Assembly (NCBI GenBank): GCA_947044405.1
Contig: CAMRHE010000650.1
Location: 124,001 to 188,000, forward strand
Direction: 5' to 3'
DNA: 64,000 nucleotides
DNA from: Leptodactylus fallax
Lineage: Eukaryota; Chordata; Amphibia; Anura; Leptodactylidae
Under the pieces are notes generated by a model. It did not search any database. It had not been told where the DNA came from and worked only from the letters and a program-made list of their open reading frames with translations. The position numbers were made by a program, and so were the translations under genes. This document shows, piece by piece, positions 37,388-51,100 of this stretch. How positions within the stretch are numbered: position 1 is the stretch's first letter; each line of letters starts with the position of its first letter.

Positions 37388-38764
37388 TGCCGCAAACCAG
37401 ATGGAGGAGACCGGAAGATGGGAGTAGTAGTGGCGGATACTGTGCCACCTAGCAGGCCGAGCCACTCACCAACCACTCCAGTCCCACTCCTAGTCCGCAC
37501 AAAGTCGAGGGGGTCCTGCAGCACTACCGGGTGGTGGTGGTAGTAGTTCTTTCCCCCGGGGGACTTCCAGATGGAGAGGGGATCTCTCCTCTCTGAGCCG
37601 GTGTGATGGAAGTTGGAAGGGCCCTGATGGTGATGCAGGCACGACTCAGGAGTGAAGGTGGGTTCACACTTGCGCTTGAGTCCGTTCGCTGCCAATCCGA
37701 GAGAAAATTTCGGGAAACTGGATAGGCACCGGATAGCGACAGGTTAGCGACGCATTGCTTAAAAACCCATTCATTTGAATGGGTTTTTAAAGCAATGCGC
37801 GGGTGTGCGCTTACACCCTCTGCGAATCCAGTTTTTTCGTCGGAAACAAAGTTGGACATGCAGGACTTTGTGTCCGACGAAAAAACCGGCTTCGCAGCGC
37901 AGAGGGTGTAAGCGCACACCCGCACATTGCTTTAAAAACCCATTCAAATGAATTGGTTTTTAAGCAATGCGTCGCTAACCTGTTGCTATCCGATGCCTAT
38001 CCAGTTTCCTGAGATTTTCACTCGGATTGGCAGCGGACGGACTCAAGCGCAAGTGTGAACCCACTCTCAGCGGTGCAACTGAACAAGAAACAGCCTTTAT
38101 TTTGCAACAGGAACAAAGGTAACGGCATCTTTCAAATGGGGTTAACAGTTCTACAGTGTCCAACCCTCAGCCTTAGTTCTAGGAGGGTGCCCAGGGATAA
38201 TACAGGCTCTGCAGTATAGTTCTCCACTCCTCCTCCTCTCATGCCTCTCCCAGGGATGGATTATAGGGAGAGTGATGGTACAAGGAGGCCTGACAGGGTT
38301 CTAGTTACCTGAAGACTAGACCCGACGTGATCCTCCTGTCAGGGTCCCCTCTGTTCCTCCTGGCACGGCACTGGAAAGCTCCACAAAGATGGACAGCTGA
38401 AAAAGTCCTCCTGGCTGTCTCTGGGGCCGATTATAATCCTCCTGGAGGCTGTGATGGCTGACCGTTGGCCTCAGTCCAGCTTGTGGGGGCAGGAATACTC
38501 TGCACACCCTCTATGTCTCACTACTCACACTAGACTGACTAAAACTGAACTCAGGCCAATGGTCATCGTGGAGACGGAGTCTCCCACAACCCTGCCCAGT
38601 GGCCTGTGATAGGTCAGGGCTAAACCAAGGCTAGGTTTTGAACACTGCAGGGGGAAATAATGCCGAGGGAAAAGCTGCAACAATACATTTAACAGGACGT
38701 ACCAACACAAAACCCAGAGGCACATAGACAAACAATAAAAAGCAGCAGCCTCTGGGATGCTGCA
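37388..38764. mobile_element. Solo LTR 1, with a nested fold-back MITE
   Basis: It shares most of its length with 56275-57192, in the same order and orientation. Both begin TGC(C/T)GCAA and end GGGATGCTGCA, that is TG...CA. The flanks AGTA (37384-37387) and AGTG (38765-38768) look like a mutated 4-bp duplication. No internal coding region is linked to it. It contains a 410-bp MITE (37656-38065) that is absent from the other copy. Confidence 0.7.
37656..38065. mobile_element. Fold-back MITE, 410 bp, copy 1
   Basis: The element is almost entirely an inverted repeat, from GTGGGTTCACACTTGCGCTT to its complement at the right end. The arms carry AAAGCAATGCGCGGGTGTGC with a mirrored partner. The centre is a smaller hairpin (GGACATGCAGGACTTTGTGTCC). 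The homologous solo LTR at 56.3 kb lacks it between CAGGAG and CAGCAATG, giving an empty site. Confidence 0.88.
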
Positions 38765-39062
38765 AGTGCATGTCTCTGATGACAAAAAGTGGACACAATA
38801 TATTCGGCACTGAAATATTTCTGGTACTGCATTTCTGTCCCATTGAAGTTTATGCTGCCTCTGTACCAGTGATCTGCAGGTGTCCTGGCCGGCAGATTCC
38901 CACAGGTCTAATATTGATTGCCTATCTTAAGGATATCAATTGTAGAAAGTGGATAAACCCTTCAATACTCAACCTGACAAAAATGTCACATCATATGAAG
39001 AATAATACATATAATCGGCCAAAATAGGGGAAATTGGACCGAACCCTGTGTCAGCACATTGA
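38765..39062. other. Unannotated spacer
   Basis: No feature recognised. Confidence 0.35.
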
Positions 39063-39305
39063 TATTAAAGGGGTTATCCAGTTTCTAACATTGATGGCCT
39101 ATCTTTAGGATATCCTTAGGCCTATCCTTAGGATGGCCTATCCTTAGAATAGACCATCAATATTAAATCTGCAGGGGTCCCAGGTGTCGGACCTCCACAG
39201 ATCAGCCGTACCGAGACAGTGCGGATTGTGGTATCGTTTACACACTGCTCAACCCGGCCGATTTAATATTGATAGCCTATCCTAAGGAAACCAGATAACC
39301 CCTTT
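39063..39305. mobile_element. MITE, ~240 bp
   Basis: The left end AAAGGGGTTATCCAGTTTCT and right end AAACCAGATAACCCCTTT are inverted repeats. Short ATCCTTAGGAT blocks are repeated within. Confidence 0.75.
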
Positions 39306-39639
39306 ACAACATGGAGTAAATGCTTTCATATCATTCACCTATGATGACCCAGTGCAGGACCCAGCCATGTCTACTGTATATATTCAAAGCAACGTTGCAG
39401 AAAAACATGAAGCACATGACTGTTTTCTCAATATGGCACACATGTAATGACAATGATACATAGCATAAGCATACTGAATAGATATTTCCTGAACATGCGT
39501 ACAAAGTTCCGTAATCAATCTAGTGCTGAGCAGGTATTGTGCTTGCACTAGTATTGTATGCATCATACATGAATGTGCTCTCCACGATTAAATAAACAGA
39601 ATACTAGCAAGGTTTCCCCATGACAAAACATTATAGGGC

Positions 39640-39785
39640 ATATTTATTAAACTGTTTAAAAGAAAAACATTTAGTTGCCAATAGCAACCAATCACAGCTC
39701 AGCTTTCATTTTTTAAGAGCAGAATACAGAATGAAAGCTGGTCTGTGATTGGCTGCTATAAGCAACTAAGACAGATTACTCATTT
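39640..39785. repeat. Fold-back repeat with CCAAT boxes
   Basis: CAATAGCAACCAATCACAGC and GCTGGTCTGTGATTGGCTGC form an imperfect inverted pair around a short spacer. Non-coding. Confidence 0.65.
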
Positions 39786-39909
39786 GCAACAGTTTTGTGG
39801 GGTAAATAATGCCGGAATTGTACGCTAGTAAGTAGATTTCTGTTTCTAATTTATGATGAGGTGTGCACCCATTTTCTTTTAAAATAAATAACCTATCCTT
39901 TACCTTTTC

Positions 39910-40327
39910 AGGGTGGGTTCACACCTGTGCTTGAGTCCGTCCGCTGCCAATCCGAGTGAAAATTTCGGGAAACAGGATAGGCATCGGATACTGACAGGTT
40001 AGCAACGCATTGGTTAAAAACCCATTCATTTGAATGGGTTTTTAAAGCAATGCGCGGGTGTGCGCTTACACCCTCTGCGCTGCAAATCCTTTTTTTTGTC
40101 GGAAACAAAGTCGGACATGCAGGACTTCGTGTCCGACGAAAAAAAACGGCTTCGCAGCGCAGAGGGTGTAAGCGCACACCCGCGCATTGCTTTAAAAACC
40201 CATTCAAATGAATGGGTTTTTAACCAATGCGTCGCTAACCTGTCGGTATCCGATGCCTATCCTGTTTCCCGAGATTTTCACTCGGATTGGCAGCAGACGG
40301 ACTCAAGCGCAGGTGTGAACCCACCCT
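39910..40327. mobile_element. Fold-back MITE, 418 bp, copy 2
   Basis: Same family as 37656-38065, with AGGGTGGGTTCACACCTG and its complement at the ends. The central hairpin GTCGGACATGCAGGACTTCG is close to perfect. The arms are about 200 bp each. Confidence 0.88.
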
Positions 40328-40975
40328 TACCAATATTTTTCCTGGTAAAAAATACTGAGCCTTTTTTTTGTGGCTGTTTTGCAGCATTAAAAACATTTAT
40401 TGTGTTCTAAGGGTACCGTTTGTCCACAAGAATCCACATGATGCATCTTTGTGGCAGAATTTGTTAATGAACAGAGAGGCCGTAGACGGGAGCCCCACGA
40501 TCCAGGGCAGACCAGCATGACAGGACCTGAAGTGGAGAGTGAGTTGCTAAGTGAGGGGCTTAGCCGACGCGAGTAGTTAGGGGTAGGTGTAATAGAGGAA
40601 GACACCAAGGGTTGGACAAGGTGAAGGCTGCAGATGTTATAAGAAGCTCATTGCCACAGCATTCTAACCTTGCCAAAATAAAAGGTTGTCCCATTTTAAC
40701 CCCAATAAACCAGGCAGAATGTTATCAGGGTCATTAGAGCACCATAGATAAACCGATGAGTAAAAGGGTAACAATGTTTAGAACTTTTGAATTTCAGGCT
40801 CCATATCTCACCTTCCACTACAGCTTCGAATGTGAGATTACCATCATTTTATAGACAATCTTCTTGACTATTTAGCATATGATGAATTATGCAGATTCTG
40901 CATTATGTATTATGTCAAACACTGAAATACCAGGGATGATCTTATTAAACATTTGGACCAACAAGACTATATATA
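40328..40975. other. Unannotated spacer
   Basis: No gene recognised. The end (CAGGGATGATCTTATTAAAC near 40931) loosely resembles 34217-34240. Confidence 0.35.
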
Positions 40976-42379
40976 CAGTGCCTTGCGAAAGTATTCGGCC
41001 CCCTTGAACTTTTCAACCTTTTGCCACATTTCAGGCTTCAAACATAAGGATATAGAATTAAAATTTTTTGGTGAAGAATCAACAACAAGTGGGACACAAT
41101 CGTGAAGTGGAACGAAATTTATTGGATATTTAAAACTTTTGTAAAAAATAAAAAACTGAAATGTGGGGCGTGCCAAATTATTCGGCCCCCTTAAGTTAAT
41201 ACTTTGTAGCGCCACCTTTTCCTGCGATTACAGCTGAAAGTCGCTTGGGGTATGTCTCTATCAGTTTTGCACATCGAGAGACTGAAATTCTTGCCCATTC
41301 TTCCTTGGAAAACAGCTGGAGCTCAGTGAGGTTGGATGGAGAGCATTTGTGAACAGCAGTTTTCAGCTCTTTCCACAGATTCCCAATTGGATTCAGGTCT
41401 GGACTTTGACTTTGCCATTCTAACACCTGGATACGTTTATTTGTGAACCATTCCATTGTAGATTTTGCTTTATGTTTGGGATCATTGTCTTGTTGGAAGA
41501 TAAATCTCCGTCCCAGTCTCAGGTCTTTTGCAGACTCCAACAGGTTTTCTTCCAGAATGGTCCTGTATTTGGCTCCATCCATCTTCCCATCAATTTTAAC
41601 CATCTTCCCTGTCCCTGCTGAAGAAAAGCAGGCCCAAACCATGATGCTGCCACCACCATGTTTGACAGTGGGGATGGTGTGTTCAGGGTGATGAGCTGTG
41701 TTGCTTTTACGCCAAACATATCATTTTGCATTGTGGCCAAAAAGTTGGATTTTGGTTTCATCTGACCAGAGCACCTTCTTCCACATGTTTGGTGTCTCCC
41801 AGGTGGCTTGTGGCAAACTTTAAACGAGACTTTTTATGGATATCTTTGAGAAATGACTTTCTTCTTGCCACTCTTCCATAAAGGCCAGATTTGTGCAGTG
41901 TACAACTGATTGTTGTCCTATGGACAGACTCTCCCACCTCAGCTGTAGATCTCTGCAGTTCATCCAGAGTGATCATGGGACTCTAGACTGCATCTCTGTT
42001 GAGTCTTCTCCTTGTTTGAGATGAAAGTTTAGAGGGACGGCCGGGTCTTGGTAGATTTGCAGTGGTCTGATACTCCTTCCATTTCAATATGATCGCTTGC
42101 ACAGTGCTCCTTGGGATGTTTAAAGTTTGGGAAATCTTTTTATATCCAAATCCACTGAAAGTAAAGGGGCCGAATAATATTGCACGCCCCACTTTTCAGT
42201 TTTTTATTTTTTACAAAAATTTAAAATAACCAATAAATTTCGTTCCACTTCACAATTGTGTCCCACTTGTTGTTGATTCTTCACCAAAAAATTAAAATTT
42301 TATATCTTTATGTTTGAAGCCTGAATTGTGGCAAAAGGTTGAAAAGTTAAAGGGGGCCGAATACTTTCGCAAGACACTG
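40976..42379 (-). mobile_element. Tc1-like element C, internally deleted
   Basis: The termini CAGTGCCTTGCGAAAGTATT (40976) and the complement ending CACTG (42379) have TA on both sides. The 5' end of the transposase gene is missing: the terminal repeat runs straight into the GFGYKKISQ codons near 42145. Compared with element F (53776-54759) about 230 bp are lost there. Confidence 0.9.
41196..42165 (-). pseudogene. Tc1-like transposase of element C, start lost
   Basis: The frames contain GFGYKKISQTLNIPRSTVQA (helix-turn-helix), [52 protein letters not shown] and SPDLNPIGNLWKELK. In the last block the catalytic Glu is replaced by Gly (IGNLW for IENLW). An in-frame TAG lies just upstream of MITLDELQ near 41981, and a frame change lies near 41640-41800. 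The enzyme is dead by three separate lesions. Confidence 0.85.
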
Positions 42380-42437
42380 TAGATGTGTATACCCTTACCT
42401 TAACTTCAAATTGTTTTCAAATTTGGACCCCAGTTTT

Positions 42438-42715
42438 TCATTAAAGGGGTTTTCCAGTCCCAAATCGAATTTTTTAAACTGACAACCTATCCACACTGCT
42501 ATGCCGTGGATGAGGCTGCTGCACCATTCATATTACTTTAAAAGGAGCAGCACTGAAAGCACCACCCATACACTAGCAGCTTCCGGCACCTGGAGGTTGA
42601 TAGAAAAGATCTATATGGGATCTGGGTGTCGGACCCTGACATCACATACTGATGCCCTATCCTGTGGGTAGGGCATCAGTATGAAAATTCAGTTTGGGGC
42701 TGAAAAACCATATAA
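42438..42715. mobile_element. MITE related to 25915
   Basis: AAAGGGGTTTTCCAGTCCCA with CAAATCGAATTTTTTAAACT at the left and AAAATTCAGTTTGGGGCTGA at the right are imperfect inverted ends. Confidence 0.7.
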
Positions 42716-43013
42716 ACCTATTCAATTCAGTATTGTGACATTATGTCAATAACCCTGACAAACTGAAATGTACAACACCAGCACTGGGTGGCCAAACATA
42801 GCTACACATAGAATAGAAGTTGGTCATCTCATGACACATGTATCATGACATATCCAACCAAGAGAATAGGCAAGGAAGACACATCTTATAATATAAGTCA
42901 CATATTAATCTCTGTTATCGCTGTTATATTATGTAGTAATAATGGATTATACTGTATAATATATACTAAAAGTGTGGCTCTTTACAATTTGTTTGCCATC
43001 TTCCATTTATATA
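42716..43013. other. Unannotated spacer
   Basis: No feature recognised. Confidence 0.35.
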
Positions 43014-44159
43014 CAGTGGGTACGGAAAGTATTCAGACCCCTTTAAATTTTTCACTCTTTCTTTCATTGCAGCCATTTGCTAAAAGCAAAAAAGTTCATT
43101 TTATTTCTCATTAATGTACACTCAGCACCCCATCTTGACAGAAAAAACCCAGAAATGTAGATATTTTTGCAAATTTATTAAAAAAGAAAAACTGAAATAT
43201 TACATGGTCATAAGTATTCAGACGCTTTGCTCAGTATTAAGTAGAAGCCCCCTTCTGAGCTAATACAGCCATGAGTCTTCTTGGGAATGATGCAACAAGT
43301 TTTTCACATCTGGATTTGGGGATCCTCTGCCATTCTTCCTTGCAGATCCTCTCCAGTTCCATCAGGTTGGATGGTGAACGTTGGTGGACAGCCATTTTCA
43401 GGTCTCTCCAGAGATGCTCAATTGGGTTGAGGTCAGGGCTCTGGCTGGGCCAGTCAAAAATGGTCACAGAGTTGTTCCGAAGCCACTCCTTTGTTATTTT
43501 AGCTGTGTGCTTAGGATCATTGTCTTGTTGGAAGGTGAACCTTCGGCCCAGTCTGAGGTCCAGAGCACTCTGGAAGAGGTTTTCTTCTGTACTTGGCCGC
43601 ATTCATCTTTCCTTCAATTGCAACCAGTCGTCCTGTCCCTGCAACTGATGCTGCCACCACCATGTTTCACTGTTGGGATTGTGTTGGGCAGGTGATGAGC
43701 AGTGCCTGGTTTTCTCCACACATACCGCATAGAATTAACGCCAAAAAGTTCAATCTTCGTCTCATCAGACTAGAGAATCTTAATTCTCATAGTCTGGGAG
43801 TCCTTCATGTGTTTTTTGGCAAACTCTATGCGGGCTTTCATATTTCTTGCACTGAGGAAAGGCTTCCTTCGGGCCACTCTGCCATAAAGCCCTGACTGGC
43901 GGAGAAGAAAACGGACAGCATGTGTTAAATATGAGTGTCACAGCAAAGGTCTGAATACTTATGACCATGTGATATTTCAGTTTTTCTTTTTTAATAAATT
44001 TGCAAAAATATCGACATTTCTGTTTTTTTTCTGTCAAGATGGGGTGCTGAGTGTACATTAATGAGAAATAAAATGAACTTTTTTGCTTTTAGCAAATGGC
44101 TGCAATAAAACAAAGAGTGAAAAATTTAAAAGGCGTCTGAATACTTTCCGAACCCACTG
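43014..44159 (-). mobile_element. Tc1-like element D, internally deleted
   Basis: The termini CAGTGGGTACGGAAAGTATT (43014) and GAATACTTTCCGAACCCACTG (44139-44159) are flanked by TA. The element is 1,146 bp against about 1.6 kb for a full copy; the N-terminal part of the transposase gene is gone. Confidence 0.92.
43237..43900 (-). pseudogene. Tc1-like transposase C-terminal half (element D)
   Basis: The longest frame (43237-43602) has [20 protein letters not shown] and [15 protein letters not shown], so the second Asp and the Glu are there, and it extends to VLAQKGAST near the C-terminus. Upstream pieces in other frames include the GGGSI/MFWG area and a damaged first-Asp block (the plus strand reads CTCATCAGACTAG, giving a stop). 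The DNA-binding domain is missing. Confidence 0.85.
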
Positions 44160-44224
44160 TATGCAGTGGAAACTGCAAACTACCTTGATAATGCTATTGT
44201 TTGCATTATACTGTATACTGTATA

Positions 44225-45692
<1,468 letters not shown>

Positions 45693-45700
45693 GTCTGGAG

Positions 45701-46764
45701 CAGTGGTGTAACTAGGAATGGCTGGGCCCCAAGACGAACATTTGACATGGGGCCCCCCCCCAACCCGCCGCCCCCAACCCTCCCAAGTCGCCGCCCCCAA
45801 CCCCCCCAAGCCGCTGCTCTCAACCCCCCCAAACCGCCGCCCCCACCCCCCCCCCCCCCCACACACACAAACCGCATTCCTGCGCACACTATTTTGCCCC
45901 ATAGTGGCCCCTGCACACGGTATTATGTCCCATAGTGGCCCCTGCACACGGTATTATGCCCCATAGTGGCCCCTGCACACGGTATTATGCCCCATAGTGG
46001 CCCCTGGACAAGGTATTATGCAGCATAGTGGCCCCTGCACACAGTAGTTTGCCCCATAGTGGCCCCTGCACACAGTAGTTTGCCCCATAGTGGCACCTGC
46101 ACGCAGTAGTTTGCCCCATAGTAGCCCCTGCACACAGTAGTTTGCCCCATAGTGGCCCCTGCACACAGTAGTTTGCCCCATAGTGGCCCCTGCACACAGT
46201 AGTTTGCCCCATAGTAGCCCCTGCACACAGTAGTTTGCCCCATAGTGGCCCCTGCACACAGTAGTTTGCCCCATAGTGGCCCCTGCACACAGTATTATGC
46301 CCCATAGTGGACCACCCATGAACGATTATTATACTCTGGGGTCTTTTCAGACCCCAGAGTATAATGATCGGAGACCCAGGGGAGGATAGAATCATAAAAA
46401 ACACTGCAACTTACCTCTTCCTCGCTCCGGTGCACTCCCGTGTGCTACTTCGGCCATCTTGTCGGATCTCGCGCGATCCAGGCCGGCGTCGCGACACATA
46501 ATGACGTCGGCTGACGTCTGGGACGTCACCAAACAGGCCCGAAGCCTGCGGAGCGGCGGATAGGTGAGTTACAGTGTTTTTTATGTTCGCTCACCTCCCC
46601 TGGGCCCCCGATCGTTATACTCCGGGGTCTCAAAAGACCCCGGAGTATAACGATAGCAGTGATTGTGGGGTTCGCGGTAGCGACTGCCACAGGGCTCCGG
46701 GCCCCGTAATGTTCCGGGCCCTGTGGCAGTCGCTACCACTGCTACCCCGGTAGTTACGCCCCTG
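45701..46764. mobile_element. hAT-type non-autonomous element with minisatellite
   Basis: The ends CAGTGGTGTAACTA and TAGTTACGCCCCTG are inverted repeats (12 of 14). The 8-bp direct duplication GTCTGGAG (45693-45700 and 46765-46772) is exact, as for hAT elements. The interior consists of a C-rich part, a 31-bp tandem array (45890-46310) and two palindromes, CTCTGGGGTCTTTTCAGACC near 46334 and CTCCGGGGTCTCAAAAGACC near 46620. No transposase is encoded. Confidence 0.92.
45890..46310. repeat. 31-bp minisatellite in the hAT-type element
   Basis: About 13 units of the type CCCCATAGTGGCCCCTGCAC followed by ACAGTAGTTTG or ACGGTATTATG. The first and last units have the ATTATG ending; the inner ones have AGTTTG, which suggests spread of a variant by unit duplication. 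The long open frames here are an artefact of the repeat. Confidence 0.95.
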
Positions 46765-46772
46765 GTCTGGAG

Positions 46773-47283
46773 CCTAATAGCAACTGCTCAACCTGTAGCT
46801 GCACCTCTGTCTGCAACTGCAGGAACTCAAAGCCTGCTGTCAGCCACAGTCAGACTCTCTAAAGAGAAGGCAGGGATGGTTTATAACCATTCCTGTTTTC
46901 CCAACTGCTGTATACAATTAGTGCTACGTATACAGGTACTGGAGCTGCAATGATGTGATTTCTTCCCAGCTTGGCAGTCATGTCATCTGCTGGGTGCCAG
47001 GGGACAGCCTGAGCTGTAGGGTCCTAGATGAGCTCTGAAATATATGCTAGAATGCTGTATTCCTCTGGTAACTGGGGCTATAAGTTCCAGTTACAGGGAA
47101 AAAGCACAAAAACAGGAAAAAAAATTCAGAAAAACATGACGAGAATAAAGCCCTATGTATCACTGACAAAAGTGATAAACGCAAAAAGAATTTTAATAAG
47201 CTATATAAAAAATATTATAGCCTTCAAAATTGCATATAAGAAAAAACCTGAAAATAGGTCATGAACCTGTGAAAATGGCCCAG
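46773..47283. other. Unannotated spacer
   Basis: No gene recognised; A-rich near 47100-47260. Confidence 0.35.
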
Positions 47284-47827
47284 TCATGAAGTGGTTAAAG
47301 GTGCTTTATAAAGCTCTACTTTAGAAACCTGTTCGTATTTTTTTACATGACAGTGGGAATCCTTTATCTCAGTAGTTCCCCCCTGAAAGGGCTGCCCAAA
47401 CCGGGAAGGGGCCATGACCCTCAGCCACAGCCCAATGTCTTTTTGGTTCCCTCCTGCGCTGACGGAACTACTCATCATAGCGCAGCCAAGTCTGACCCCT
47501 GTACACCCTATATGCCTTGCCAATAGCATCTAAGTAGCAAAAAAGTCCTGAACAATGTTCAGGAGCTTTTTCGCCAATAACACTAGCTAGTATGGCGAAC
47601 GACCGGAAGCCAGTTGGTAAAAGTTTGCAGGATCAAACGCCACCGCCTCTTCTCTTCCTCCTTCTTCTTACTCTCATCCCGCTTGCCCTTATCCAAGTTA
47701 AACTTTTCTAGAGGAAGCAGAGAAAAGATTTCGACGTATTCATCACGCCAAATCTTGTCTTTCACTTCCTTCTTCAAATGAGCACCCAGGGGACCCTCAA
47801 AACAGACGTATACCTCCCCCCCCCTGG
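47284..47827 (-). pseudogene. Degenerate retroelement ORF, downstream part
   Basis: The minus-strand reading from 47827 has GGEVYVCFEGPLGAHLKKEV, then WRDEYVEIFSLLPLEKFNLD and RRWRLILQTFTNWLP. After damage near 47585 it continues with QKDIGLWLRVMAP near 47430. I remember this type of sequence from repeated amphibian ORFs that I think are gag-like proteins of tyrosine-recombinase retroelements (DIRS/Ngaro). That family name is uncertain. It continues the frame at 52407-53542, from which the Copia insertion separated it. Confidence 0.5.
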
Positions 47828-48132
47828 TGTTGCATAGTTGTGTCACAGAAGAAGCTTGAGAGTAGATTATATGGGATAATCAGCATTTACTTCTTAGAAC
47901 ATGAGGTAAACAGCATCAAAACGTTAACACAGCAAAACTTGAAAGTAAAAAGGACCTTTTACAATAGAGAGATAAAAAGCAAGGTACAGCAAGTCTCACA
48001 TAGCATACCATTACACTCTATTCAGCATATAACACTAATAACATCGCCATCTACTGTCAGATAGATGTAAACTTCTCCTGCAAACAAATAAGTCTATCTG
48101 TTGCATATATATGTATATAGTATATACCAACA
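47828..48132 (-). repeat. 3' LTR of the Copia element
   Basis: In plus orientation it runs from TGTTGCATAGTTG to ATATACCAACA. It is downstream because the element reads on the minus strand. Confidence 0.95.
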
Positions 48133-48143
48133 CCCTTTCTCAA
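48133..48143 (-). promoter_or_regulatory. Polypurine tract of the Copia element
   Basis: On the minus strand GAGAAAGGG abuts the 3' LTR, the expected place for plus-strand priming. Confidence 0.7.
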
Positions 48144-48153
48144 CAGTAAGAAC

Positions 48154-51100
48154 TTATTCAGTTAAATATAATCTCTTCATCAGTCTCTGGTGTCTTTCAG
48201 CACTCAACGCCTTTGTGAAAATATCTGCTGTCATATCTTCAGTTGGGCAGTATTCTAAATTCAGAATTCCTTGTTCCTGATGATCCCGTAAGAAATGAAA
48301 CTTCACATCAATGTGTTTAGTTCTGGGATTAACTCTTTCCATCTGAACAAGAACAAGACATCCTTGATTGTCTTCATGTAACGTTGTTGGTCCTAACTGT
48401 TGTTGTCCTAAGTCTGTTAGTAGTTGTCTTAACCAAAGAACTTCTTGACTCGCATGAGCGGCGGCTACATATTCTGCTTCTGTAGACGATAGTGTTACTA
48501 TAGATTGTTTTTTACTAGTCCAACTAATTGGTCCGCCCGAGAGTAAGAAAAGATAGCCACTGGTAGATTTTCTATCAATTGGATCTCCAGCCCAGTCTGC
48601 ATCAACATATCCAGTTAAAACGCATTCATCACTTGCAGGTAGTTTCAGTTTAACGTTGCTAGTTCCTTTCAGATAACGTATTACTCTCTTTACAGCTTTC
48701 CAATCCATTTCATTGGGGTTTGACACTTTTCTGCTCAAAATTCCTACTGCTGCTGCAATGTCTGGCCTTGTAACAGTCGCTAAATATAGTAATTTTCCCA
48801 TTGCTTTTCTGTATAGCTCATTATCTGGTAACATATTTTGTTCACTTTTAATTTCCTTCAGATAATTAGTTTCCATTGGAGACTTTACTGGCTTCGCATC
48901 TTTCAGTCCAAATGTTTCTATTATATCTTTGATCATGTGATTTTGGTTAAGTTGGAAACTCCCATCTTCTTCTCTTTCTATCTGTATCCCTAGGTAATGC
49001 TTCACATTTCCCAGATCTTTGATCTCAAAGTGTTGATCCAAAATTTTCCGTATTTCAGCTTCATCCCTTTCTCTTTCAAAACAAACTAAAATATCATCAA
49101 CATATATCAGTACATAGATCCATCTGAGTTTCTTTGTGTATAGACAGGGATCCGCTTTGCTTCTTAGAAAATGTTCATTTATGAGCACTTCAGTGATTTT
49201 ATCATTCCACGCTTTAGCGACTTGTTTTAAACCGTATATACTTTTCTATAGCTTACAAACCATGTTAGGTTTCTCTTTATCTTTGAATCCTGGAGGTTGT
49301 TCCATGTAAATTTCTTCTGTTAAATCTCCATTCAGAAATGCTGTCTTTACATCCAGATGTTTCAATTCCATTCCTTTAGTAGCTGCAACCGCAAGCAAAG
49401 TTCTGATTGTAGTATGCTTGACAACCGGAGCAAATGTTTCATCATAGTCTTCTCCGTATTTTTGAGAATAACCTTTAGCTACGAGTCTTGCTCGGTATTG
49501 TTCAGCGGTGCCATCTGTTTGGTATTTCACTTTAAAAACCCATTTACATCCTATAGCTTTTCTCCCTTTTGGTAATTCTGTCAGTGTCCATGTCTTTGAA
49601 TCATGCATGGATTTCATTTCTGTTTCTGTAGCCTTTATCCACTTATTGGCCTCTTCTTCTGAAAGTTGAGATATATCCTCCCAAGATGTAGGTTCATATA
49701 CTTTATTTGTACTTGCCTTGTATGAAAGACGTACAGGTGGTTTTCCTTTGTTTTCTCTCATTGAACGTCTTGGTTCTGTGTCTGTCTGTAGTTCTATCTC
49801 TTCACTTTCAGTATTTTGAACTTTATCAATTTCAACTTCTTTTTCATCAGATGTTCCTGCACTTATATCACTGTTGTGTCTCTCATTTCTCATTTCCAGT
49901 GATGTCATAATGTTATCATTTAGATCTTCAATGAATGTTACACTGTTACTCACCGTAACTCTGTCTTTTTTAGGATCTAGGATTCTGTATCCTTTGCAGT
50001 TGTCACTATATCCAACAAATATTCCTTCTATGGCTCTGTTTTGAAGTTTGGAGCGTTTCTCTTCTGGAACAAAAACAAAAGCTTTGCAACCAAAAACTCT
50101 TAAATGATTCACACTTGGTTTCTTACCATGCCACAGTTCATATGGGGTTTTTTCCAGTTTTCTTGAAAAAAGTCTATTTTGCAGATAAGTAGCTGTCATT
50201 GCTGCTTCACCCCAGTATTTCTCTGGTAGTTTGGAATCTGTTAGCATGCATCTTATCATTTCAGTCAGAGTTCTGTTTTTCCTTTCTGCTACGCCATTTT
50301 GTTCAGGTGTGTATGGAACAGTTTTGTGATGCTCTATTCCATTCTGTCTTAAATAGTTCTCTATTTGGTGTCCTGTGAATTCACCTCCATTATCACTTCT
50401 AATGATGATTGGCTTCCTCTGAAACTTATTATACGACTTTGACACGTATTCTTCTAATTTACTGAAAACTTTACTTTTGTTCTTTATTAAGTATGTGACT
50501 GTGTATCTTGAGTAGTCATCTATAAAAGTCACCATATATCTATTACCTCCTGATGTGGTTACTTTCATGGGTCCACATACATCAGTATGCACCAAGTCAA
50601 GTGGTTTTGTGCCTTTTGTTTCACTCTCTTTAGGTATAGACACTCTTGTAGCTTTAGATTGTATACAACATTCACATCTTACAATAATTGAGCAATCAGA
50701 TATCAACAGATCTTTTGTCAAATTTTTGTTCTGTAATGCCATGATACTCTCAGGATGTCTGTGTCCTAAGCATCTATGCCACATGTGAATACAATTCTTG
50801 TGATCATGTGTACATAACTTCATCTGTTCCTTTAATGTGTCTAGATGATATAATTGTTCACCTGCTTTTACATTTATTATTATCTTGTCTCCTGCTAGGA
50901 TTGTACATTCATCATCTTTGAATTTTACAGTAAGTCCTTTAGCTGTTAGACGTTTTACAGATAATAGTCCTCCATCTAGTCCTGGAACATATAACACATC
51001 CTTTACTAGTATCTTTGAATTATGCCCAAATTTATCAGAATAGATTAGCATTCCTTGTCCAGTACCTTCCGCGGTTATTTTGCTCCCATCTGCAAGGTAA

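Noticed and set aside
45954..46404. Open frames of 121-139 codons on the minus strand
   Set aside because: Same artefact; they follow the 31-bp unit and have no start context or homologue.
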